Positions 53,501 through 62,179 are shown, counted from the first letter of the stretch. The stretch: 64,000 bases of DNA from Paenibacillus puerhi (GCF_009846885.1 NZ_WUWM01000008.1:173977-237976); one strand, 5' to 3'. Made by a program: numbers and translations. The notes: a model not told the origin generated them from the letters alone.

Positions 53501-55114
53501 GTGCCGAATAAGGAACAAGAGCCGATGCTGCGGGTCCGCAGCCTGCAGGTATCGTACAAGCAAAACCAGCAATCTATCCCGATCTTGAAGAATCTTAGCT
53601 TCGAATTAAGGAAAGGCGAGGTCCTGGCCGTTCTGGGCGAAAGCGGGTCGGGGAAGTCCACGATGGCCAAGGCCGTCACGGGCTTGCTGCCTCCATCCGC
53701 GATTGTTGGAGGCGGGTCTTTGGAGGTGGGCTCCCTCCGGATCGGCGATCTCTCCGATAGCGGCATCCCGTGGAAGCAGGTGCGAGGAAGGAGGATCGCT
53801 ATGCTCTTCCAGGATGCGCGGCTGGCGCTCAATCCCGTTCTGCGCATTCAAGATCACTTCCGAGAGAGTCTCCTCTATCATCGCTTGGCTTCGGCGGACG
53901 AAGTCCTGTCTGTCAGCGCGAGACTGTTAAGCCTGCTGGGCTTTGCGGATGCGCCGGCCATCCTGTCAAGTTATCCGTTTCAGCTCAGCGGAGGGATGTG
54001 TCAGCGTGTCTGCCTGGCACTAGCGCTTAGCCTGAAGCCATCCGTCCTTATCGCGGATGAACCGACCTCTGCTCTGGATACGGTGAGCCAAAGGGAGGTG
54101 CTGGATTGTCTCGAGAGGATGCAGCGGGAGCTTGGCTTAACCGTTCTTCTGATTACTCATGATATTGCTGTAGCCCGCGCGGTAAGCCATCGGGTTATGG
54201 TGTTAAGGAGAGGGGTCATTGAGGAGGAAGGCGATACCCGGAGCGTTTTATCCAGGCCCCGGACTGCCTATACCCGCCGATTGCTCGCTGCCCGCGCCCA
54301 GCTCGCCCGGCCTTCACGCGATCGCAAGATGCCTCCCCTGAGTGCGAGCGGACCTTTGCTTGAGGTCATCGGGCTGAACAAGTCGTTTCACCCAAGCAAG
54401 CCGATCCTGCAGGATATCCACCTTGCCTTGAATCCTAAGGAAATCGTAGGGATTCTCGGGCAAAGCGGCTGCGGCAAATCTACGTTGGCCCGGTGTATCG
54501 CGGGTCTGGAATCGCCCGGCGGAGGACGCGTGTTGATTCGCGGAAACGAAATCAGCGGGCTGAAGGGCAGGGCGAGGCGGGACATCTGCAAGCGGATCCA
54601 ACTCGTCTTCCAGGAAGCCAGGGCCAGTCTGAATCCGGGGCGCACGGCTTTGCAGCTGGTGCAAGAGCCGCTTCATTACTTGCACATCGGCACTAGACGT
54701 GAAAGAGAAGCGATGGCCAGGCTCTACCTTCATGAAGTGGGGATTACCGGCGATGCCCTAAGCAGGAGGCCCCCTCAGCTGAGTACGGGACAATGTCAGC
54801 GTATCGCGATCGCTAGAGCGCTGGTGCTGAAGCCGGAGATTCTTATCTGCGATGAAGCGGTATCCGCTCTGGATATGAACGTGCAAGCCCATATCCTTGC
54901 GCTGCTGCAGCGTCTGCACAAGCAATATGGATTTTCGATGATTATGATTTCCCATGATATCCGGGTTCTCCGTTCCTTTTGCCACCGAATTGCCGTGATG
55001 AACGAGGGAAGCTTTTGCGAAGTCCGACAGGCGGATGACCTGCTGCAAGAAAGCAATCAGCCTTATACTCAATTGCTGCTCAAATGCGCGGGCGATATGG
55101 AAGAAGGATTTTAG
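53501..55114 (+). CDS. Fused double ABC ATPase, DppD-DppF-type (537 aa)
   Basis: Two complete nucleotide-binding domains in one chain. Domain 1: Walker A GESGSGKSTMA (about 47), signature LSGGMCQRVCLALAL, Walker B VLIADEPTSALD. Domain 2: Walker A GQSGCGKSTLAR (about 320), signature LSTGQCQRIAIARAL, Walker B ILICDEAVSALD. Related importers usually encode these as two genes; the second signature has Thr instead of Gly, and Walker B is followed by Ala rather than Pro. Starts with GTG after GGAGGAGGG. Powers import by the two permeases. Confidence 0.93.
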   Translation: MPNKEQEPMLRVRSLQVSYKQNQQSIPILKNLSFELRKGEVLAVLGESGSGKSTMAKAVTGLLPPSAIVGGGSLEVGSLRIGDLSDSGIPWKQVRGRRIAMLFQDARLALNPVLRIQDHFRESLLYHRLASADEVLSVSARLLSLLGFADAPAILSSYPFQLSGGMCQRVCLALALSLKPSVLIADEPTSALDTVSQREVLDCLERMQRELGLTVLLITHDIAVARAVSHRVMVLRRGVIEEEGDTRSVLSRPRTAYTRRLLAARAQLARPSRDRKMPPLSASGPLLEVIGLNKSFHPSKPILQDIHLALNPKEIVGILGQSGCGKSTLARCIAGLESPGGGRVLIRGNEISGLKGRARRDICKRIQLVFQEARASLNPGRTALQLVQEPLHYLHIGTRREREAMARLYLHEVGITGDALSRRPPQLSTGQCQRIAIARALVLKPEILICDEAVSALDMNVQAHILALLQRLHKQYGFSMIMISHDIRVLRSFCHRIAVMNEGSFCEVRQADDLLQESNQPYTQLLLKCAGDMEEGF

Positions 55115-55136
55115 GAATGAAAGGAAGGATGCGCCT

Positions 55137-56276
55137 ATGATCGGCACTATTTTGGAAACCATCGGCCAAACGCCCCTCATCACGCTGCCCAATACGAACA
55201 AAGCGGACGAAGGCCGGGTCTTGTTCAAATATGAACGATATAATCCGGGAGGAAGCATCAAGGACCGGGCTGCCTCTTATATCATTGCGGAAGCGGAGCG
55301 CAGGGGCTTGCTGAAGCCCGGGGGCACGATCATAGAGTCCTCGAGCGGAAATTTCGGGATATCGCTTGCCATGATCGGCGCAGCCAAAGGATATCGGGTG
55401 CTTATCCTGGTAGACCCCAAAACTACGCCTGCTAATCTAGCGCTGTTAAAAGGCTTTGGCGCGGAGGTCATCGTCGTTACGGAGCAGGACGACAGCGGCA
55501 GCTATCATAAAACGAGAATTTCGTTGGCCAACAAGCTTGCGAGGGAGATGGAGCATGCATTTCGTCCGGATCAGTGCTTTAATCTCCTGAACAGCGACGC
55601 GCATTATAAAAGCACGGCCCGTGAAATTATCGAGGCCTGCCCCGCCGGGCTTGCCGTCTTCATAACAGCCGTGAGTACCGGCGGGCAATTGGGCGGCATA
55701 TCCAAATATCTCAAAACCTTCGCGCCCGAGGCGCAAATCATAGGGGTGGACGCCGTAGGCTCAGCCATCTTCGGAGGGCATAAGGATGCTTATCTGATCC
55801 CCGGCATTGGTCTTGGCTGGACACCGGTCAACCTTAATATGGACCATGTGGATCGCGCTTATAAAGTGACGGATGAGCAGGCATTCCTGACGGCCCGGGT
55901 GCTGGCCCGCCACGAAGGGATTCTGATGGGGCCCTCCAGCGGAGCATGCGCGCTTGTGGCCCTTAAGATCGCTCAAGAACTTTCGCCTGACCAACAGATT
56001 GTCTGCATGATCTCCGACGGAGGGGAACGTTACATTCAAACCTTGTTTAATGACGAATGGATGGAGCAGCAAGGCTTTGCCACGGCTGCCGATATCGAAA
56101 CTCTGCGTACGATGGCGAGGCAGCTGCAGCCTTGGAGCATGCGACCTGCGGATCATGCGAATTACCGGTCCGACTTGATCGAGAGCCTGGAGGTTCCCGA
56201 TACTACCCTGCTAATGAACGCCGAGCTGCAGGGCCGCGAAGCGTACCATTCAGGGAATTCGCTATATCTGGACTAA
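55137..56276 (+). CDS. PLP-dependent cysteine-synthase-like enzyme, SbnA-type (379 aa)
   Basis: Fold type II beta-replacement enzyme. PLP Lys lies in NPGGSIKDRAASYI; the phosphate-binding loop is AVSTGGQLGG, and ESSSGNFG replaces the usual cysteine-synthase T-S-G-N-T-G. This Phe/Gly variant is as in SbnA, which couples O-phosphoserine with glutamate to make N-(2-amino-2-carboxyethyl)-L-glutamate for staphyloferrin B. It also has the C-terminal extension (about 300-379) typical of the SbnA group. ATG 55137 after GAAAGGAAGG. No SbnB partner is visible here, so the product may be used directly. Confidence 0.83.
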   Translation: MIGTILETIGQTPLITLPNTNKADEGRVLFKYERYNPGGSIKDRAASYIIAEAERRGLLKPGGTIIESSSGNFGISLAMIGAAKGYRVLILVDPKTTPANLALLKGFGAEVIVVTEQDDSGSYHKTRISLANKLAREMEHAFRPDQCFNLLNSDAHYKSTAREIIEACPAGLAVFITAVSTGGQLGGISKYLKTFAPEAQIIGVDAVGSAIFGGHKDAYLIPGIGLGWTPVNLNMDHVDRAYKVTDEQAFLTARVLARHEGILMGPSSGACALVALKIAQELSPDQQIVCMISDGGERYIQTLFNDEWMEQQGFATAADIETLRTMARQLQPWSMRPADHANYRSDLIESLEVPDTTLLMNAELQGREAYHSGNSLYLD

Positions 56277-56329
56277 CACGTCAACCCTATGCGTCGGTGT
56301 AGGAGAAAGCAGCTGGAGGGTTAGTTCGG

Positions 56330-57541
56330 ATGACCGAGAATAAAGCTTTATCAGCGCCGTTTCTTCGCTTATATGGCTTAGCGTTATTGTTTTTCAGCGC
56401 CAATTCCATCCTCCATGTCATCTTGCCCGTGAGGGTCGAGGCGCTAGGGGGAAGCAACAGCCACATCGGATTCCTGATGGGCGCTTATATGTTCACCTGC
56501 ATGTTCTTTCGGCCATGGGCCGGGCATCTGGTTCACAAGCATGGACCTGCCCTGGTCATCCGGGTCCTGTTGATCGTCAACGGCCTAGCTCTTATCCTGT
56601 ACACCTTTACCGGATGGGAGGGGTATGTTGTCGCACGTATCATGCAAGGGATCTGCACCGCCTTCTTCTCGATGGCGCTGCAGATGGGCATCATCGACGC
56701 GCTGCCGGAGGAGCAGCGTTCGCAGGGCTTGTCGCTATACTCGCTCTTTACGTATATGCCGACCGTACTCGGCCCGCTCCTTGCCGTCGGAATCTGGGAT
56801 TGGCGAGGCATGGAGGGCTTCACGGTCGCCATGGTCGTTATCGCGGTAGGGACGGGACTGTTCGGCTACCATGTGCCGATGCAGGCGGCAAGGGAGCCGA
56901 ATCAGGGAGAGGGTCCGATCGAGCGGGAGAGGATGAGCGGTATGCTTCGACAGGCCGTCAGCTGCCGCCCGCTGGCGGTCTGCGGCTCACTGATGCTGAT
57001 GGTTTCCGTCGTGTTCGGAGCTGTGACCGCGTTCATCCCGATCTATGCCCGGCACATCGCATACGGCCATGCGGGAGTTTATCTGATGCTTCAGGCCCTA
57101 GTCATCGTGGTTGCCCGGTTCGCGCTGCGCACGCGTCTTCCATCCGACGGCAAGTGGCACGCGTTGTTTGTGGCCGCCATCTGTCTGCTTGGAGCTGCCG
57201 GAGCGGGGCTGTTATCTTTGTCGCAGGCATGGGGGCCCGTCCCCTTGTATGCGGCAGCGGTTCTGATTGGCATTGCCCAGGCGGGCTTGTATCCGACGCT
57301 GACTTCGTATTTGACATTTGTGCTGCCGGGAGCTTCGCGGAATGTATATATCGGACTGTTCATCGCCACAGCCGATCTTGGGGTGTCGCTGGGCGGTATG
57401 GCTATGGGACCGGTGGCCGACCGGTTCTCTTATAGCAGCATGTACGCGGTCTGCGCCGTCCTGGCTGTCCTCGCCGCGTGCGTAGCGTCAGGGAGCCGGG
57501 CAATGAGAAGAAGCCAGCCGGGAACCTTAAACCGGATTTGA
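56330..57541 (+). CDS. MFS exporter of the metallophore-like operon (403 aa)
   Basis: Twelve-helix MFS_1 protein: LLFFSANSILHVILPVRVEA, loop 2-3 shortened to WAGHLVHKHGPALVIRVLL, and GMAMGPVADRFSYSSMYAV in the last third. Its place after the biosynthetic PLP enzyme and an importer mirrors CntE in the staphylopine locus and suggests export of the product. GGAGGG lies upstream of the ATG. Substrate inferred from context only. Confidence 0.85.
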   Translation: MTENKALSAPFLRLYGLALLFFSANSILHVILPVRVEALGGSNSHIGFLMGAYMFTCMFFRPWAGHLVHKHGPALVIRVLLIVNGLALILYTFTGWEGYVVARIMQGICTAFFSMALQMGIIDALPEEQRSQGLSLYSLFTYMPTVLGPLLAVGIWDWRGMEGFTVAMVVIAVGTGLFGYHVPMQAAREPNQGEGPIERERMSGMLRQAVSCRPLAVCGSLMLMVSVVFGAVTAFIPIYARHIAYGHAGVYLMLQALVIVVARFALRTRLPSDGKWHALFVAAICLLGAAGAGLLSLSQAWGPVPLYAAAVLIGIAQAGLYPTLTSYLTFVLPGASRNVYIGLFIATADLGVSLGGMAMGPVADRFSYSSMYAVCAVLAVLAACVASGSRAMRRSQPGTLNRI

Positions 57542-57564
57542 GTGCAATCAGGAGGAAACTGAAT

Positions 57565-58092
57565 TTGGAACAGCGAACAGACTATCGAATTATTCGAGCG
57601 GACCTGGAGAGAAGCGCCGAAATCAAAGGCTTTGTTCTGGCGATGATGAGCGCCTTATACCCGATCGGCAGCTACGATGCGAATCCGCAAGACTTGACTT
57701 TCTTCGAAGAGGTATATATACGGCCGGCGAATGCCTGCTTTTTCTTGGCCGAGGATGGGAAGGGGCGTATGCTTGGCACAGCAGCGGTCAGGCCCTATGA
57801 CAGGCGTTTTCCCGAGGTGGAGCCTTTTATCGGAAACGGACCGGTCTGCGAGATCGTTAAGTTTTATATTCATCCTGCCAGCCGAAGACAGGGAGTGGGA
57901 GGCCGGCTTTATGCCGAGGCGGAACGATTCGCGAGAGAAGCGGGATTTACGGAGAGCTATCTGCATACTTCCTTATACTTGCCGGGAGGGTATCCGTTCT
58001 GGCAATCCCGGGGCTATGGCGAACGCTATTGGGAATCGGAGCAGCTGGTGCACATGAGCAAGAGTTGGGATAATGAAAGCATGGAGAAATAA
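57565..58092 (+). CDS. GNAT-family N-acetyltransferase (175 aa)
   Basis: Acetyl-CoA-binding motif A appears as FYIHPASRRQGVGGRLYAEA, with EIVKFYIHP before it and YPFWQSRGYGERYWES at the end. TTG 57565 is chosen because AGGAGG is eight bases upstream; the open frame extends further but overlaps the MFS gene. Last gene of the operon, followed by a terminator. It could acetylate the product or protect the cell from it. Confidence 0.85.
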   Translation: MEQRTDYRIIRADLERSAEIKGFVLAMMSALYPIGSYDANPQDLTFFEEVYIRPANACFFLAEDGKGRMLGTAAVRPYDRRFPEVEPFIGNGPVCEIVKFYIHPASRRQGVGGRLYAEAERFAREAGFTESYLHTSLYLPGGYPFWQSRGYGERYWESEQLVHMSKSWDNESMEK

Positions 58093-58097
58093 GCAAG

Positions 58098-58129
58098 CTG
58101 ACGTCGGTCTTATCGGCGTCAGTTTTTTT
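58098..58129 (+). terminator. Terminator of the ten-gene operon
   Basis: CTGACG pairs with CGTCAG, extended by inner pairs, followed by TTTTTTT. It marks the right end of the 47.1-58.1 kb unit. Confidence 0.85.
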
Positions 58130-58144
58130 GGTGTTTTCAGCGTC

Positions 58145-58189
58145 TAGACAAATATATCGATTCGACATATAATATGTATCGAATCGATA
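58145..58189 (+). promoter_or_regulatory. PadR-gene promoter inside a large inverted repeat
   Basis: TAGACA (58145-58150), 17-base spacer, TATAAT (58168-58173). Arms TATCGATTCGA (58155-58165) and TCGAATCGATA (58179-58189) are exactly complementary and bracket the -10. A binding protein, most simply the PadR regulator itself, would block transcription. Confidence 0.75.
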
Positions 58190-58192
58190 CAT

Positions 58193-58765
58193 ATGAGTGA
58201 GGTGCATTCGGGATTGTACGAATTGTTTGTTTTGGGAGAACTGATGACGGGCAAGAAGCATGGGTATATGCTGCAGGACGTGCTTAAAAACTCGGTAGGG
58301 CTCGGACGTAAGCTAAGCTCGGGGACGCTGTATCCGCTTCTTACCCGAATGACGGAACAAGGGTGGATTACTCTGCTGACCGAGGAAGAGACGAAGGGGG
58401 GACGAACGAAAAAAATATTCGATATCACAGAGGTGGGGCGCGACCGGTTTCTGCAGTTGATGAAGAAGCCCTTTGATTCAACGTTGGAAGGCGAGACCGA
58501 GCTCATGCTCCAGTTCAAGCTGGTGTACTTCCAGTACGTGGCCAAGGAAGTCCGGCTGTCAAGTCTAGAGCAGTATCTGCTAATTCTCGAGAAGAATTTT
58601 AAGCATATCACAGACTTTGAGTCTGCTCTTGCAACCTATCAACCGGAGCCGGAGAAGCAGCGCGTTCAGCTGCTGCGTGCATTGGATCGTCAAGCAAGAT
58701 TAAGAGAGGTCGACATTCAGTGGATCAAGGAAGAGATTGAACGCGTTCGAACACAGCCCGATTAA
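58193..58765 (+). CDS. PadR-family transcriptional regulator (190 aa)
   Basis: Winged-helix PadR domain at 1-85: LFVLGELMTGKKHGYMLQDV, SSGTLYPLLTRMTEQGWI, and TKKIFDITEVGRDRF; the C-terminal part (about 95-185) is the helical Vir_act_alpha_C dimerisation type. Repressor of the adjacent MFS gene by layout: 31 bases apart, same strand, common promoter with a large palindrome. Effector unknown. Confidence 0.9.
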   Translation: MSEVHSGLYELFVLGELMTGKKHGYMLQDVLKNSVGLGRKLSSGTLYPLLTRMTEQGWITLLTEEETKGGRTKKIFDITEVGRDRFLQLMKKPFDSTLEGETELMLQFKLVYFQYVAKEVRLSSLEQYLLILEKNFKHITDFESALATYQPEPEKQRVQLLRALDRQARLREVDIQWIKEEIERVRTQPD

Positions 58766-58796
58766 GACTCGAAGAGTGAAGTAGAAGGAGGATGTT

Positions 58797-59948
58797 ATGG
58801 AGCGCTTATGGACGAAGTCCTTTATCCAGATGACATTAGGGATGTTGATCTTATTTACAGGGTTTTATTTGTTGCTGCCGACATTGCCGCTATTTATCAA
58901 AGATATTGGCGGCAATGACTCTCAGATTGGTCTTGCTGTGGGCATGTTCACACTGACAGCCGTTGTCTTTCGTCCACTTGTAGGAGGCTTGCTTGACCGC
59001 TACGGCAGGAGGCCGTTCATGATCTGGGGCCTCGTCGTATTCACCTTGTCGATGTATCTTTACGATTGGGTGGGAAGTATCGTGCTGCTGCTTCTGCTGC
59101 GTATGCTGCATGGCGCCAGCTGGGCTTTTTCCACGACGGCCGTCAGCACTTCGATCACGGACATTATACCTGCTTCACGCAGGGGCGAAGGCATGGGCTG
59201 GTTCGGTATGGCGATGACGGTCGCGATGGCGATTGGTCCGATGCTAGGGATCTGGGTCCTGGACAACGGCTCTTTTCACAGCTTATTTCTACTGACGACG
59301 ATCCTTTCAGCGGCATCGCTAGTACTGGTTTTCCTGACCCGTATTCCTTTCCAGCCTGTATCGTCGTCAAGGAGGATTGTTTTATTTGAGAAATCTGTCC
59401 TGCCGGTCACGATCACGCTTTTCTTTCTGGCCGTTGCCTACGGGGGGATCACGACGTTCCTGCCATTGTTTTCAGCTTCGATCCAGGTTAATCCAGGCAC
59501 CTTCTTCTTGGTCTATGCTCTGGCCCTGACCCTGATCAGACCGATATCGGGAAAGCTATCCGACCGGTATGGGGAGTCCCGGATCATCATCCCGGCATTG
59601 ATGATTACCATATCGGCTCTGATCGTATTGAGTTTTTCCAGCGGCTTAGGGGGTGTCATTGCCGCCGCCATCCTGTATGGGATCGGCTTCGGTTCTGCAC
59701 AGCCAGCGCTCCAAGCGGCGAATTTGCGATTGGCTCATCCCGACAAGAAGGGTGTTGCCAACGCCTCCTATTTGACTGCGTTCGATCTAGGGATTGGGCT
59801 AGGCTCGATCACACTTGGCTGGGTATCCCAATACACGGGCTACGACATCTTATTCATGGTCTGTGCGGCATCTGTCGTCGTATCCTCTTTGATATTCATC
59901 GCCTTTGCCAGATGGCAGGCGGCAACGAAATCTTCGTCTGCCGGGTAG
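58797..59948 (+). CDS. MFS transporter controlled by PadR (383 aa)
   Basis: Twelve-helix drug-efflux-like MFS protein: YLLLPTLPLFIKDIGGNDSQ, loop motif GGLLDRYGRRPFMIWGL, and motif C area GWFGMAMTVAMAIGPMLG. AGAAGGAGGATG precedes the ATG. Co-transcribed with the PadR regulator, which suggests inducible efflux of a toxic compound. Confidence 0.88.
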   Translation: MERLWTKSFIQMTLGMLILFTGFYLLLPTLPLFIKDIGGNDSQIGLAVGMFTLTAVVFRPLVGGLLDRYGRRPFMIWGLVVFTLSMYLYDWVGSIVLLLLLRMLHGASWAFSTTAVSTSITDIIPASRRGEGMGWFGMAMTVAMAIGPMLGIWVLDNGSFHSLFLLTTILSAASLVLVFLTRIPFQPVSSSRRIVLFEKSVLPVTITLFFLAVAYGGITTFLPLFSASIQVNPGTFFLVYALALTLIRPISGKLSDRYGESRIIIPALMITISALIVLSFSSGLGGVIAAAILYGIGFGSAQPALQAANLRLAHPDKKGVANASYLTAFDLGIGLGSITLGWVSQYTGYDILFMVCAASVVVSSLIFIAFARWQAATKSSSAG

Positions 59949-60107
59949 AATCAATACTTAGTGTGCCGCATAATTTGATTTAGAACAAAGAGGATTCCTC
60001 AAAATAACCTTGACGATATCCGGCCAGGAGGGTACCATCTAAAAAAGAAAAGTTTCCCTTTTATATGGAAAGGTATATGTCACCGCGGGAAGGAAGGAGG
60101 AACGGCG

Positions 60108-60470
60108 TTGAGAAACTTACTTCATCTGTTGGCTACATTTCTTGTTTTCTGGATAGGCAGTCAATATTTTAGTTCGTATATTTCTATCTCGGATACCCAA
60201 ACATTGGTCCTGGCAACGGTCTTTATGTTTGTAATCAGTTTCGTCTATGGTCTTTTATTGACGATATCTGTTCTTTCCATTCTTGTGGGGGGAATCGGAT
60301 GTCTGACCACACCTTTATTAATCCTAGCTTCGCTCGTGCTGACGCCCATTAAGTTATGGCTGCTTGATCGATACTTACCGGGTTTTGAGATTCATGGTTT
60401 TTGGACGTATGTGATACTTACTATTGCATTAAGCATTTTTACAGCGAAAGTTAAAGGAAAGAAGGATTGA
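60108..60470 (+). CDS. Phage-holin-family-IV-like small membrane protein (120 aa)
   Basis: Four hydrophobic helices (LLHLLATFLVFWIGSQYF; LVLATVFMFVISFVYGLLL; SILVGGIGCLTTPLLILAS; FWTYVILTIALSIF). Matches the layout of the PF04020 family, annotated as phage holin IV but common as single chromosomal genes. Starts with TTG after GGAAGGAGGAAC. Coding region is AT-richer than the flanks. Strong terminator follows. Confidence 0.72.
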   Translation: MRNLLHLLATFLVFWIGSQYFSSYISISDTQTLVLATVFMFVISFVYGLLLTISVLSILVGGIGCLTTPLLILASLVLTPIKLWLLDRYLPGFEIHGFWTYVILTIALSIFTAKVKGKKD

Positions 60471-60542
60471 AGCAACACGGAATAGCACAGTCATCGCGCA
60501 AGTAACGCTTTATTTTTGTAAAATTAGAGAAAGTGGATTTCG

Positions 60543-60581
60543 AAAAAAGCGATCATGCTATTAGGCATAATCGCTTTTTTT
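60543..60581 (+). terminator. Terminator after the holin-like gene
   Basis: AAAAAAGCGAT pairs with ATCGCTTTTTT around a loop with inner CATGC-like pairing, followed by T. Confidence 0.8.
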
Positions 60582-60644
60582 GATCTTGCTTGCCATATAT
60601 TCAAAAAATAGTTGCAATAACATCCTATATGACGGAGGGATAAT

Positions 60645-61106
60645 GTGAGCGAGCATTGGAGGCAGCATGACGAGGGCGCAGAGGAGTCGCACGGTCAATA
60701 CATCTCAGCGATCTACCGACACATGCAGGTATTGATCTCAGCCGAGTTGGCACCATATAGAATCGGAAGCGGACAGTATATTTTTCTGATGGCGATTGCG
60801 TTTCGGCAACCGATTACTCAGAAGGCGCTAAGCGAAAAACTGCTCATTGACAAAACGACTACCGCCAAAGCGATTACCAAGCTGGAAGCAGAAGGTTACG
60901 TACGGAGGGAAGTCGATCCCGCCGACAACCGCTATCATCTGCTCTATTTGACGGACTCGGGACGTGAGGTGGTACCTAAAGTGCAGGAAGCACTGGCCCG
61001 CGTTAAGAACAAAACGAGGAAAGGTATTAACGATGAAGAGTATGATTTGTTAGTAAACTTGCTGAAAATCGTGCTTCGCAATCTGACCGAGAAGGAGGAG
61101 GCGTAA
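60645..61106 (+). CDS. MarR-family transcriptional regulator (153 aa)
   Basis: Winged-helix regulator: GQYIFLMAIAFRQPITQKAL, LLIDKTTTAKAITKLEAEGY and the wing REVDPADNRYHLLYLTDSG. Starts with GTG after ACGGAGGG. Immediately followed by a frameshifted mini-gene and the dehalogenase-like hydrolase, so it may control them in response to an aromatic or halogenated ligand; inference only. Confidence 0.9.
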   Translation: MSEHWRQHDEGAEESHGQYISAIYRHMQVLISAELAPYRIGSGQYIFLMAIAFRQPITQKALSEKLLIDKTTTAKAITKLEAEGYVRREVDPADNRYHLLYLTDSGREVVPKVQEALARVKNKTRKGINDEEYDLLVNLLKIVLRNLTEKEEA

Positions 61107-61107
61107 G

Positions 61108-61246
61108 ATGATCCTCAACGGTTCGGTGGGTTGAATTTCAGCTAAACGAAACGGAAATCGGGCATCAAGATATTGCTTGGGCCATTGAAATCGCGCGGCT
61201 CAAATATGATCAAATAAAATGGATGGGTGAGATGAAAAATGATTAA
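61108..61246 (+). pseudogene. Frameshifted small ORF between marR and the dehalogenase-like gene
   Basis: ATG 61108 with GGAGGAGG just upstream reads only eight codons before TGA. Dropping one G from the GGG at about 61128-61130 gives a continuous 45-codon frame (MILNGSVVEFQLNETEIGHQ ... MGEMKND) ending TAA 61244-61246, overlapping the next start. Either a one-base insertion in a real small gene or a base-call error. Confidence 0.5.
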
Positions 61247-62117
61247 CGAGGCATTTCCCTATGAGAAAAAGCGAATTCAAGTATTCGGATTAGAGATGGC
61301 ATATGTGGAGGAAGGAAGCGGTGACCCGATCGTCTTCCTACACGGCAATCCGGCATCCTCCTATCTCTGGCGCAACATTATTCCTTACGCCCAGAAGTTT
61401 GGCCGCTGCATAGCGCCTGATCTCATAGGAATGGGTGATTCCGCAAAGCTTCCGGATAGCGGACCTCACGCGTATACCTTTGCCCAACACCGCCGCTATC
61501 TTGATGAGCTGCTCGATCAGCTTGATGTGTGCGAGCGCGTGACCTTCGTGGTGCACGACTGGGGATCGGTACTGGGCTTCGACTGGAGTAAGCGTCATCC
61601 CGAAGCGGTCAAAGGCATCGTTTACATGGAGGCAATTATTAAGCCGCGCAGATGGAGTGAAATGCCGGAGAATGGGCGTAAAATCTTCCAAACGATTCGG
61701 ACTCCGGAAGGGGAGAAGATGGTGCTAGAGCAAAATTCGTTCATCGAGTTCAACTTGCCAGTCAATATATTGCGCAAGCTGACGGATGAAGAGATGGCAC
61801 AATACCGTCGACCGTTTCTGGAGCCGGGCGAAAGCCGCCGCCCTATGCTAAGCTGGGCACGCCAACTTCCGTTCGATGGAGATCCGGCCGATATAACGGA
61901 GATTGTCACCGAGTATGGAGAATGGCTGGCGAAAAGCGCGGTTCCCAAATTATTCATTCAATGCACACCTGGCTTATTACCACAATCCCACATTGATTTC
62001 TGCCGTACATGGCCATCGCAGACCGAAGTTACGGTGCCAGGCCGACACTATCCCCAAGAAGACGCACCCAATGAAATTGGCGAAGCGCTTTCCTTATGGT
62101 TGAAAGATATGGTTTAA
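61239..62117 (+). CDS. Haloalkane-dehalogenase-like alpha/beta hydrolase (292 aa)
   Basis: Full-length alpha/beta hydrolase with the dehalogenase set: HGNPASSYLWRN (oxyanion/halide Asn), nucleophile Asp and adjacent Trp in VVHDWGSVLGF, acid candidate Glu in VYMEAIIKP, and catalytic His in GRHYPQEDAPNEIG. Family enzymes replace halogen by hydroxyl in haloalkanes. The nucleophile-Trp pair and Asn make dehalogenase more likely than epoxide hydrolase. Downstream of MarR. Natural substrate unknown. Confidence 0.86.
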   Translation: MINEAFPYEKKRIQVFGLEMAYVEEGSGDPIVFLHGNPASSYLWRNIIPYAQKFGRCIAPDLIGMGDSAKLPDSGPHAYTFAQHRRYLDELLDQLDVCERVTFVVHDWGSVLGFDWSKRHPEAVKGIVYMEAIIKPRRWSEMPENGRKIFQTIRTPEGEKMVLEQNSFIEFNLPVNILRKLTDEEMAQYRRPFLEPGESRRPMLSWARQLPFDGDPADITEIVTEYGEWLAKSAVPKLFIQCTPGLLPQSHIDFCRTWPSQTEVTVPGRHYPQEDAPNEIGEALSLWLKDMV

Positions 62118-62179
62118 CGTCTCGGGGTACTAAGATAGTGTTTATTTTCATGGAAATAATTGAATATTATCTAGAAACT

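Noticed and set aside
56515..57435. A 306-codon plus-strand frame inside the MFS exporter gene
   Set aside because: Arg/Gly-rich shadow frame without motifs; the other frame encodes the membrane transporter.
47107..58092. Staphylopine/bacillopaline-type opine metallophore locus
   Set aside because: No nicotianamine-synthase-like, opine dehydrogenase or histidine racemase gene is in the unit, although importer and exporter types agree.
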